Positions 1 to 9,628 of a stretch of 64,000 nt of DNA are shown here, in pieces. The translations under genes and the position numbers were made by a program. The stretch covers positions 3,941,001 through 4,005,000 of the forward strand of contig JABRWF010000005.1 of assembly GCA_018343915.1 (NCBI GenBank), read 5' to 3'. The notes under the pieces are model-generated. The model did no database searches. It had not been told where the DNA came from and saw only the letters and a list, made by a program, of their open reading frames with translations. Source of the stretch: Agroathelia rolfsii (lineage: Eukaryota; Basidiomycota; Agaricomycetes; Amylocorticiales; Amylocorticiaceae). How positions within the stretch are numbered: the first letter of the stretch is position 1; each line of letters begins with the position of its first letter.

Positions 1-1800
1 CAAAAAGACTTGTTGCACTGGTGGAATCAAGTTGAAGAAATGAAAATTATCACCGGCGTGCAGGCTGTGGAATGTTAATTTGGCCGCCGTTTTTATGCAA
101 ATGTTGTGAAACACAATTGGTGAAATAGAGCTCTTGTTTACTAGATAAAGCCGCTCAAAACTTTGAAAAGCTGGAAAATTTTGCCAGCATAATATTGGTG
201 ATTTTCCCGTGTTTCTACCGAGTAAAGCTGCATAAAATCCAGATGCTTACAAGGATAAAAGCACTTCAAGTTGAATGCTGCATCCGGAGTCCAGAGCACC
301 CAATCCTCGCTGGCATATAGCCTCATGCTCGCACCTCATTTCTGCCACTTTTTACATACATGCATGACTTTACATACGTAGCAGTAGTTGCATAGGTCTT
401 ACCAACCTGAAAATGTCACTAAAAATAAATGGATTTCTGTCTATCTGTCTGTCGCCGACATTGTTGCTAAATCAATAATAAGACGACACCTACACAGATG
501 CCAAGCTACATGACATCGTCATTAGCTCTTAATACCGTCATAAATTTTTCTATCCGCTGTACGAAATTTTCACTTTTTCCATTTGTATCCGTTGGGTTCA
601 ATAGTATATTTTTTGTAGCTCTTATTTGTGCATACATCCTATTGTCGTTACAATTTCAACTATTTATGCAACTGATATTATCTATAATATTCAACTTCCC
701 TGAGTCAATGATATGCATCTGGTGTGCTACCGGGGCCATGCCCCGCACGGCCCACAGTTGCCGGTGTGTTGGGTATAGTAAATCAATATCTCAGCTGACT
801 AGATATCCATAGACTGCTTCAAGTTGTCCACGCATGAATTAAAGATAGCACTATATTTGTCCCATAAGATGTCAAGCTCAAAGGCCCAAACCTGAATTCA
901 ATTTTGAAATCTGAATTAATGACTAACGGTCCTTCCAGACTTTAGCGCCGTGTTCCATTATTAACTACAAGGCGCTCTCAGATCTCTGATACAAGAATTC
1001 AGTCCGGTGCTACCCAGGGACAATCACGATAAGTACTGTGGTATTGTCTCTTTCGCATTAGCTAGACGTATATATTAGTCCATCATGATGCTTGTATTTG
1101 TTGCTGTCAAACTCGCCATTAGAGGAGCCTTAAGAACATGATTTTTCCGAACCCCTTAAGTCATCCGATGTCAGTGACATGTATTTTATATTATCTAAGC
1201 GACTGAACCTGAACGGCTCTCCTGAGCTTAGTCAACATTATCAGCTGATATCAGGCGCCGGCAGGTAATTCAAAAACAATCATATTGCCCGAGAAGCTCA
1301 GACAACTCCTGAAGGCCTGAACGGCTCTCCAAGTCCACGATTTCCTGTTGAGTGCGGCATCAATCAGGGTTATTTTTGAAAATCACACAATGATATATGT
1401 AGCGTTACTAAGCACATCAGGTGTTAGAATATAATCAAATGATGCTCAAACACGAATTGCTCAGGCTCTCTTGCAGTGTGGCTGATATTTTCTGGTCTGC
1501 CGAGGATTTTTTATCACACAAGAATACTTGTATCAAAGTTGTATGTCATGTGAGATCATATCGACTCAGGTTCCAGTGATAGCGGTCTTAGCATCCCCCT
1601 TGTTCTTCTTTCTGCCCTTGAACCGGGGCTCGGTCTCATACAAGCAACTATCATCCCTCAAAAGTAATGACCGACTTCAAGTTTTTAGTAAATTTGGAGA
1701 TTTAATAAGACCTTTGCCTATCCTGGGGTGCTATGATTGGTGCTTCCCATCCGCTTTTGTTCCCTTTTCTTGCGCTCCCAGTACTACTACTGCATTGGGC
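1..1800. other. AT-rich intergenic DNA, no gene recognised
   Basis: Short open frames occur (for example 498-812 on the plus strand) but none shows a recognisable family, a convincing splice pattern or biased codon use. A 15-base motif, cctgaacggctctcc, occurs twice (about 1207 and 1316). The region immediately before 1801 is open upstream in the same frame as the first UstYa-like copy, but this upstream part has no counterpart before the paralogue at 9629, so I do not treat it as coding. Confidence 0.5.
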
Positions 1801-2909
1801 ATGATGACCCGGAGGAACAATTACGAGCTTTTGCAACCTAGTGACTCGTGTCAGTGCAATGAAGTCGAAGGTACTGGCTCATGGAGGCCTGGAGTTCTGA
1901 GTGGAGCTACTAATGGGAACCGCTTTCCCAACCTACGCCAGCCTTTGGGTAATAAAACTCTTGCTGCAATAGCATTTCTCCAATTTATTGCCACAACTAT
2001 CTCTTTGGCTTGTATCTGGCGTTTTCCAAGCACAAAAGAAACCACTTATCCATTCCTGCAGCTCTTGTATTGTAAGTGTTAGCATTGTAAATGGCACATG
2101 GAACTCGAACTATTCGCAGCTCCTGTGCAGGATTTGATTCGTTACGAAGTCCAAAAGTTTAATGACGGATACCCTGGACCTAATTTACCAATATACGCAC
2201 AACCATCGTCTAAGCAAGTGGACCAAGCATGGCATAATCTCACAAAATGTATTCAATATATCGATGGTTAGGTATAATTGTTCTCTCTCAAGGATGTCAC
2301 TTTTAGATGCGTATTCAAGAATACCCAAGGAATCGGCAAGCCATCTACCTAATGTAAACATGGCATCTCTTCAAGTTTATATAATGATTTTATGTTGAAT
2401 TTCATACAATAGAGGACTCTTCCTATCCCCGATGATCCCGATGGCTACTACATGGCAGCAGTAGATGTATTCCATCAGTTACATTGGTGAGGCGGTAATC
2501 TTAATTACCGCACACCACATACACATTCTGACAAGTTTTATCCAGCTTGGACCTTTTACGACAGGCATTGGATAGAGACTATTATCCTTGGCCATACGAT
2601 TACGTTGGCTGGGTAGCCGGCGTAGGCCATATTGACTGGGGCCAACATTTATCGCATTGTGTTGATTCCATCCGTCAGTCCCTTATGTGCACAGCAGATA
2701 TGAGGTGTGTGTTCTCAGGCTGTAATAGGATGCCTGCTGACATCACGGCGTTGTCAATGACCTGCCGATTTATTGTCAGTGTTGGTGAAATGCACACTTG
2801 CAGAAATTTCGACGACATCTGGGTATGGGCTCGGGACCATCAGGCTAAACAGGAATTCAACATGACAATCCATATTCAAGACGAGCTTGAGTTTCCTGTC
2901 TTGTACTAG
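1801..2909 (+). pseudogene. UstYa-like (DUF3328) oxidase, copy A, broken in exon 2
   Basis: UstYa-family proteins are small single-pass membrane oxidases that cyclise or hydroxylate ribosomal peptides in fungal dikaritin pathways. Exons read as 1801-2071, 2120-2353, 2413-2486, 2546-2704 and 2780-2909, matching the intact paralogue at 9629-10740 exon by exon. The first exon encodes a cytosolic N-terminus and one hydrophobic segment (about residues 55-75). Later exons carry both family signature motifs: FHQLHCLDLLR (its HC codons span the exon 3/4 junction) and HCVDSIRQSLMC, followed by HTCRNFDDIW. Exon 2 is 234 bases instead of 236 in the paralogue, so the frame shifts, and an in-frame TAG stands at 2269-2271 just after the residues HNLTK. 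Splice sites and catalytic motifs downstream are otherwise kept, which suggests recent decay. An unusual extra intron in exon 2 could rescue it, but I found no donor/acceptor pair that restores the frame. Confidence 0.75.
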
Positions 2910-3720
2910 TATTCCACGTTCCAAATTTGAAGAATATTAACAATATGGATGAGGTGTCTTGCAGATAATTTACTTTGAGCGGGATTTGTCTCAAACATTC
3001 AAACAAAGGTAGAATATCAAATTAAGTCGATTTAATGATGGGTGTCCGTGTAAACAAAATAAAATTACTAGTCTTGAGAGTTCACAATGTATGAATACTA
3101 CAATAGGCGACAGGTGTGTAACTAGCCAGTCACACCAGACATTTTACATCATCCAAAACTCGAAGCTAACATTCAACGGGGATAGGCGTCTAAAAGGCAG
3201 GTCAGCATAATCCGAAAAAATAATCTCGAAGAGTAGATTCTCAGACAAAATTAGTCATCCTTCATGAACGTCGGACATATGCTTGTATTTTAAAAGCATC
3301 ATAAGGTAGTAGAAAGTGATGTGTACAAGGCTCACCCATGATCTCATAATTCGTGTCTTGAGCCATTTATCCGTGCCTTGAAAATCTGTGCTGTATTCTG
3401 TCAGAACCTGAGATGTTTACATAGGATACGAAAATTAGGAGAATCAGTTGGTGATGCATGTTTGAGTACGGCTCATCGCAGAGCGTCGCCAACTCAAGGA
3501 ATGGAACAGTATCATCAACAGTTGTGACTGAAAAAGATTTCTCACCTCGTTGACTGTCAATAAACTTTCAGCGTCTATTTTATTCGATTCCGGAGCGGAG
3601 TAGAAAGCGGAGATCGAATATTTTGGAACACCGCTATGCAATTTTTCCCCTTCGATTCGTTTGCTACCTCTGTTGCACTTGGGTCTCCATTATCTACAAT
3701 CGCACTGAGGCATAATCATG
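1801..3720 (+). repeat. Segmental duplication, copy A (partner at 9629-11570)
   Basis: The UstYa-like gene and about 0.8 kb downstream are repeated at 9629-11570 in the same orientation. Landmarks shared outside the gene include ttcatgaacgtcggacatat (about 3263 and 11118) and gagcgtcgccaactcaagga (about 3480 and 11335). Small insertions and deletions are scattered through the intergenic part, while the gene exons keep their lengths apart from exon 2. Confidence 0.8.
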
Positions 3721-4501
3721 TGAGACGGACGTGATAACCAACTACACCATCAGTCCTCCTTTAAGAGGGTAAAGGAGCCTTGTGTGAACTGTCGATGCTA
3801 GCTGTTGATTCACATTATATTGCAGTATGGCTTCGAGCCCTTTTGGAATTCGATCTATTACTGGTATCTTTGATCAAGCTAGAGGCTCTGACGACTCATG
3901 TCCTATTATTTCCAATTGATAAATTCGAAATGGGGACATATGACAGATCTTGATATGTTCAACCATTGAACAACATATATGGCTGCATATCATCGTGCCT
4001 ATGCAGATGATAAGGTTTTGTCTTAGTACTCGATAATAACACATCTATGAATACTACGGAGTGCTATTACATTCAGTATTACTTGCAAACGCGGCTTAGT
4101 AGCAAGCAAGTAAATGATTTATCTGTTGTCGTTTCTGTCATTTTATCTATCAGCGGTTTACTGGTGTTAAGCGCGTAGTCCCTCGGCCGAGGCACTTTAT
4201 GATCCTTGAATTTTACCTCCATAAGCACCGGCATCGTTAGCAAGACCAAGACTACTTACAAGTCGAAGTGTTTCACTAATATAAACTACAGCAATCTCCA
4301 GATATTGATGAAGGCTGATGTGTAAGTCATTCCATGATTAGATTGATTTCTCTATCATTGCATATTTTAATTTATAGATATAGCTGCAGTGATTATCGAC
4401 AATTACTGGTCTGCATTCTTGCCTCTGGAAATTCGATGCGCATTTCATCAGTCCCCTCACTTCCGTTATAGTAATTTATATGTATACTGACATATTTCGC
4501 T
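2910..4501. other. Intergenic region, no confident gene
   Basis: Positions 2910-3720 belong to the duplicated block. On the minus strand around 3540-3690 a short frame is partly shared with the second copy (residues like SAFYSAP), but the two copies diverge in frame, so it is not called. Nothing recognisable was seen between 3720 and 4500. Confidence 0.5.
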
Positions 4502-4546
4502 TCAAGTTTCGACAGTCCCAGTGTATGTAAACTTGATATCTCTATC
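4502..4546 (-). pseudogene. Remnant of a fourth core unit of the RiPP precursor
   Basis: Directly after the TGA stop of the precursor, the DNA continues in the same frame with no insertion or deletion and still resembles the core repeat. The Lys-Phe-x-Tyr-Thr-x-Thr-Val pattern is recognisable, and a second TGA sits where the Lys codon of the Lys-Arg junction would be. This shows that the array once had at least four units and that the last was lost by point substitutions. Confidence 0.75.
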
Positions 4547-4974
4547 TCATGCCACCAGCTCTTCTCTCTACAAATTGAGATTGCATTAAGTTCTTCGCTT
4601 CCATCCTTTGTGGAAAGTAAAGCCTAATACTTACCTTAGTTTCAACAGTAGCAGTGTATCCAAACTTGGTATCTTCGCTTGCTGCCTCTAATTCTTCCCT
4701 CTGAAATTTAGGTAATTTGAATTGCATCAATTTCTTGGGTCCATTCCTTATGGAAAGCAAAACCCAAACTTGCCTTAGTTTCAACAGTAGCAGTGTATCC
4801 AAACTTGGTATCTTCGTTTGCTGCCTCTAATTCTTCTCTCTGAAATTTAGGTAATTTGGATTGAATCAATTCTCTTGCATTCATTGCTTACGAAAAGCCC
4901 CAACTTGCCTTGTTTTCAACAGTAGCAGTGTATCCAAACTTGGTATCTTCGTCTGCCACCTGTAGATCCTCTCT
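4502..4974 (-). repeat. Tandem exon-plus-intron repeat units
   Basis: Units of about 133-139 bases, each a 66-base exon followed by a 67-73-base intron, are repeated head to tail three times, with a decayed fourth unit. Both exon and intron portions are similar. For example, introns 2 and 3 both start GCAAGTT and end near CTAAATTTCAG. The array therefore grew by duplication of a genomic unit containing one exon and one intron. Confidence 0.9.
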
Positions 4975-5122
4975 CTGAGCACGATAAGTGTTGATTTTAG
5001 AATCTAGTAATTCATCGGTGCAGCAGGCAGAATCCACAACTCACGCGTCCAGGAGATTCGAGCTGGGGCAGTGCCATAGCACCAGCCAAAAGTCCAAGAA
5101 GAGCTGCTACGTAAAGCTTCAT
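4547..5122 (-). CDS. Dikaritin-type RiPP precursor with three Kex2-bounded core repeats
   Basis: Spliced reading on the minus strand: exons 5045-5122, 4909-4974, 4774-4839, 4635-4700 and 4547-4567, all joined in phase 0, giving 98 residues. Exon 1 encodes a signal peptide (MKLYVAALLGLLAGAMA, likely cut near residue 17) and a short LPQLESPGR segment. Each of the next three exons encodes one 22-residue unit. Every unit has an acidic spacer (REELEAA or REDLQVA) followed by the core-like stretch EDTKFGYTATVE(T/N)K. The Lys at the end of one exon and the Arg opening the next create Lys-Arg Kex2 sites at residues 48-49, 70-71 and 92-93, with Arg-Arg at 26-27. The last exon adds REELVA and a stop. 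Introns 2 and 3 use GC donors in the strong context AAG|GCAAGT; the other two use GT. Signal peptide, repeats, KR sites and a Tyr in each core match precursors such as UstA and PhomA by layout, not by sequence. Adjacent UstYa-family genes support the assignment. The product is unknown. Confidence 0.85.
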
Positions 5123-5201
5123 AATGCCTGAGGTTTGTATGCTTGCGATGGCGCGCTGAGGTGCGGGGCTGAGCTAGCAAATCTCATGCAAGAAAAGATG
5201 G

Positions 5202-5209
5202 CTTATATA
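5202..5209 (-). promoter_or_regulatory. TATA box of the RiPP precursor gene
   Basis: On the minus strand the sequence CTATATAAG lies about 80 bases upstream of the precursor ATG (5122). This is a clean TATA element at a plausible distance for a short 5' leader and fits strong or induced transcription of a small secreted peptide. Confidence 0.6.
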
Positions 5210-6643
5210 GGCATTTTGCCTATTGTTATTTTGCTACTTGAGGAGAGGTTGAGTTCCCGACTGGTTAGACCGAGGCATTCACGGGGAATCAAAGGCTTTG
5301 GGTAATGTGCATCGACAGTGCCATGGACTTGATAATTCAGTTGCAGGTTAGTATGACATTAACATGAATCACGAGATGAAAAATATGATAGATTGTAAAG
5401 AATACTCAAGAGCACACGTAGTGCCTTTTTCTCATCCTATAGATCTCATGACCCTGATAAAGGTCCCATCTATCATGCCTATTGACAGACGTTGGAACGA
5501 CAAGACCAAAAGTACTGGATTGTAAACTTGAATCACTTAAGTTGTTCCGTATAACAACTATTCAATTTACTCCTTCCAACATGTATATTGTGTATTCGGC
5601 TGATAAGAAAATTATAATAATACTATTGTGAGATTTAGTATAAAATAGTAATGAATTGTAGTTGTGGGCTTGGCATGCTACTTAATGTATCACAAATCAT
5701 GGCGTTGCCAGAGTTTGAGTTGAGCAACATGACCAAGACTTAGACGAAACCAAGCGGTCGTCCTGGATGGGTTGAACATACAGCAGAATTTTCCATTACC
5801 ATTTCCAAGAGCAACTTGAACCTGAACACAGTCTTGAAAGCACTAAAGATAATTGATTCAACTTCGAATTCAAGTCCCTGCCAGTGACCTCTACATATTA
5901 TGGATCACGACAGTTGACACTCAGCAGCCTCCGACCCGAGGTGATAGTTCACTCCTGAATCCCAGTTACCAAGTCTGCCAGTGAACGTTCCATTCGCAGT
6001 TGCTTCGGGGCTACCTTCCTAACCCCCTATCTTCAAAACCTGACGGCCTGGGTGTTGGGCTTGCAGCGTTTCTGATAGGAACAGTGATGCTGTGAAAGCA
6101 CTTCGTTTTATCATTTCCCATGACCACGCAAACCATCGATACAATAGTAAGACTCGGATATAGCAGGTCATGGGATATTTTTTTGCCAATAGAAATCCGG
6201 AGTTGTAATAATTGCGACGCATAGTCAATGAAAATTATTATGTACTGATAGGCACATATTTTCATAGACAAGACTGGGGTTTATTTGAAATAAATACGTT
6301 ACATTGGTAATCTGCACTCCAAGTCTCCGAAATCCACCGAAAGAGAAAAGATACAATACAGATCGTAGTGCATGTACCTAGCTTGTTTGATGATCCAACT
6401 TATCGCCTACTGGCCAGTGATGACCTACGTTTAACTATTATATCATTGCGTGTTGCGGACCTGAATTTCCTGATTGCGGAAAATGCACCATCAAATCATT
6501 CAATTGTCTAGATTCATTTATTCACATGCACACTAGAAATGATGGATTTCATAATAAACCACTGGCTCATGCTTCCTGAGCGGCAAATGACAACATTTTG
6601 ATAATTGCAATACTGGTACTAGTACGAGTAAAGGTATGTCCTC
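5210..6643. other. Intergenic region between the divergent precursor and UstYa-C genes
   Basis: About 1.4 kb separates the precursor (minus) from the next UstYa-like gene (plus), so it may hold a shared bidirectional promoter. A roughly 40-base stretch near 6065-6105 resembles 8062-8102 (tttctgataggaacagtgatgctg versus cttctaataggaatagcaatgctg), indicating a small dispersed repeat. Short frames at 6011-6271 show no family. Confidence 0.45.
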
Positions 6644-7629
6644 ATGTCTGTCTACACACTTGAGGTGCTGATATACACAGACATGCATGAAGAGTACTGT
6701 CAAGACTCAGAGATTGAAAGCGCACCATTCCTCCTACCTAACAGCTCTTCTAACCTTGCCCAACAATCTGCTCCGGGAAAAATTGAATTTAGGCCAAAGC
6801 GAAATCTCCTTCATTATATCGTCTCTCTCCAATGCTTCGTTCTTCTCTGCATCGCTATATACGCCGCCTATGTTTGGGCATCTCGAAGATCTACCAGCCA
6901 ACTTCTCTTGAAAGGTAAGCCAGTACTGACTGACTTCCATTGAGATTGTCTGACAAAAACTTTTCGTAAAGGCCCATCTGTCGATTATGAAATTAGATCT
7001 TTTTCTTGGGGCTTTGGTGAAGATACGCCCGTTTATCAACAGAAAAGCTCAGAAGTTGTAGATAATGCCTGGAAAAACCTATATTCAAGTAAGTAGCTCA
7101 CATTGTGTAGAATAATCAACTATGCTTTTTAAGAAAAAAAAATATTAGCAGCCTCTGGAAAGCAAAGTACTCATACTCTAGCGGTCTTCCATAACCTAGA
7201 GTGTCTGGTGAGTATAAACCCTTATGTTCTGGTGAATACACTGAAAAGTAATGATCAGGATGCCATCCGAAAAGAACTAGGAGCAGATATGTACCATCTA
7301 AACAAGACAGAAAGCGGGGGGGTGGTGAATAACAGCACTTACTTGACACATTGTATTGAAACGTTGCGCCAGAGCTTGATGTGCATGGCGGATATTAGTG
7401 TCGTAAGTGCAAGATGCTTTATCTTTTAAGATAGCTCTGGTTTGACTTTTGGGATTCCAGATTGTATGGAAATGGATGCCAGAGGCCAGTGAGGCAACGA
7501 TACGCATGGATGTAGGTGAGTGTAAGAACAAATACTAGTATTAACACAATTCCGATTTGATTAATTATTGGACTAGCCCACACGTGTAGGAAGTTCGACC
7601 ATGCCCAAACTCTAGCGAATCTAAACTAG
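6644..7629 (+). CDS. UstYa-like (DUF3328) protein, copy C
   Basis: Exons read as 6644-6914, 6972-7088, 7149-7207, 7259-7402, 7461-7515 and 7577-7629. A second in-frame ATG at 6683 is an equally good start. The protein has a polar N-terminus, one membrane segment (LLHYIVSLQCFVLLCIAIYA, about residues 60-80), then a lumenal domain containing VDYEIRSF and VDNAWKNLY, which are typical of the family. The second signature motif is present (THCIETLRQSLMCMAD) and so is the late HTCRKF. The first signature motif, normally H-x-x-H-C, reads HNLEC here, so the second His is a Glu. It is not a close copy of the other two genes in this window. It is divergent from the RiPP precursor and is the nearest oxidase-family gene to it. 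Whether it is catalytically active with the changed motif is unknown. Confidence 0.8.
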
Positions 7630-8137
7630 TTAGAGTGCTCTTGATACAAGTCACGGTTTTATCACGATGCGTCGTTAGTATATAATGCAGTACTACGTAG
7701 TGCTAATGGGAGTGCAACACATTCTTAAAGTACTACTACTACTACCACTACTACTACTTGTAATAGCGACTGTTTGCATGAGCTACAAGTTGAAAATGAC
7801 CATACTGGCATGTGCAGTCTGAGCACAACAATTGTGAGATATCATTAGATGTTAGTGCATGCCAGTGTTCAAGTTAGTGCCACTGCTCCCGACTTGGAAG
7901 TCGGCCTGATAGAGCGCTCTAATTATTTCAAGTTTGGCTCACCGGCAGTCAGCTTCCTATCAATGAGTTTTCCTCCAACTCCTTAGCCTGAGTATCTTGG
8001 TAGTTCCTCACCTTCGAAATTTCAGGTTGCAGACCAGCATCATCACAGCTCTAACCTCTAGAGCTTCTAATAGGAATAGCAATGCTGTCAAAGTACTTTG
8101 TCCCTTGATCTGATAAGTTGGCGCCGCGGAAACAACT
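7630..8137. other. Intergenic region with an ACT microsatellite
   Basis: A (ACT)n-type tract runs from about 7729 to 7758. The rest shows no gene. Confidence 0.6.
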
Positions 8138-8823
8138 TCATTCATTCATTCATAAATCCATTTATTTATAGTGACAGTATCAGGCCTGAAAGGCCTATGT
8201 TACCACTTCTAGGATATATGAGTGCAATGTACATGGTAGGTGAGCGTAGGCGTAGTGTGGGTGTGATGTAGTTCTTAGTTCGATTATGAAAGTTCGAGTG
8301 CCCTGCAACGGGGTGTGTCAGAAGATGCAGAATTAGTAGGTGAGTAAGAGGGGTGGATAGCCAGAAGAGAGGTCAAGGGGAAGGGAGGAGATAGGAGGAG
8401 GCAGGAAAGAGGAAGAGGAAGAGAAGGAAAAGGGACAAGACGGAGAAAGAGAGCAAAGACGAGAACAAGAAGGAGAGGGAGAAAGAGAAAGAGGCGGAGG
8501 AAAGGAAAGGAAAGGGAGCGGAGATGAATAAAGGGAGGGCAAGCAGGGCAAAGGTAGTCTAGGAGGGGGACATTAGAGGAGATTTGCATAGTGCAGGAAA
8601 CGGTTGGTGTCTTGTACGTATCATAGCGTTTTTGAAATGTTGCAATTTTTTGATAGAAGGGTGGAGAGAGAGAAGGGTCCTTTAACGGCTGTACGTAGTG
8701 AATGTCGTAACATGGTGAATCTCATGCATGTAAGAAAATGTTCGGTTGTCTCAGGCACCCTACATCCTGTGCATAGTGGGGAGTCAACTGCTTTGATCCT
8801 GAAGAGGAAGGCGGAAACAACTT
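8138..8823 (-). mobile_element. 3' end of a non-LTR (LINE) retrotransposon, degenerate
   Basis: Read on the minus strand from 8823, a frame encodes AFLFRIKAVDSPLCTGCR, then VPETTEHFLTCMRFTMLRHS. This has the C-x2-C, H-x4-C zinc-knuckle and flanking residues typical of the C-terminus of LINE reverse transcriptase proteins. A stop then interrupts the frame just before YVQDTNRFLHYANLL, which resembles the family's usual last residues, so the copy is dead. The 3' untranslated part contains a long polypyrimidine tract (purine-rich on the plus strand, about 8338-8545) and ends in a simple-sequence tail of GAATGAATGAATG near 8138-8150, as expected for target-primed integration. Everything upstream of the C-terminus is missing (5' truncation). 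Confidence 0.75.
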
Positions 8824-9628
8824 AAAGATACAAATCAATACAACAGGTTATAAGATTCGAGTCGTTTTCCTCTCCGAACGCAACTTCCAGGAAGAACTAA
8901 AGTTGTAGTCACATCAGTGCGATATTGAATATTACCGCGCACAATCAACGACAAAATGAATATATTGGTACCCCGTGAATCGTTTGCCCATCAATCAAAC
9001 TCAAATGACCAGCCAGGTTCAAGAAACTGCTGGCCATACTTTAACCCAATATGTACATCATTGAACTTGCTCTAACTCCGACCATTTATATCAGCCATCT
9101 TTCATTACAACAAGGTCGTTTTCTAGGCCCTGCCACGCCTGACCCTGCCTACGAGTCTATCGCATTGCAGTGGACATTATAAACGAAGATTTCTATCTAA
9201 TAACATCTTGCTTTGACCGACTGAGTTCTTATCAGCCTGTCCAGATGCCGGCAGACAGGCAGCATCCCAAGGCATTGATAGACAAGCGATATGATCACCA
9301 ACTAGATATTCAAATGGGGTTGCAGTTCGAGTCATCAAGATCTTCTCATGGCAGGATTGACGTGATATCCGGGCCTGCCATCATATGCCATTTCACCGGT
9401 AAGTCAATTTGCGGCTTCAACACAAGAATGTCCCTGGTATTTGATATCATGTGAATACTGCAGCTATTGCCTTATGCAAATAATGTCTAATTTAGACTCA
9501 GGAGTCCAGCCAAAAAGTTTGGATATTGCTTCACTGGCAATTTGTACTTGCCACTGCTGCCTTTCTTCAGTCACTAAACGACTTCTAGTGAGACTCTTTC
9601 GACCAACCTTCGCGAGCTGCCATCAAGC
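8824..9628. other. Intergenic region; possible small unrecognised spliced frame
   Basis: A plus-strand frame from about 9244 (MPADRQHPKAL) runs to a good donor (gtaagt) near 9400 and an acceptor near 9496. I recognise no domain, and the continuation is ambiguous. It is noted but not called. Confidence 0.3.

Noticed and set aside
4542..4802. Uninterrupted minus-strand frame of 86 codons across the precursor
   Set aside because: It reads through introns and spans two repeat units; the spliced reading with KR junctions and a signal peptide explains the DNA better.
8284..8589. Leu/Ser/Pro-rich minus-strand frame
   Set aside because: It is the translation of the polypyrimidine tract in the LINE remnant and shows no protein family.
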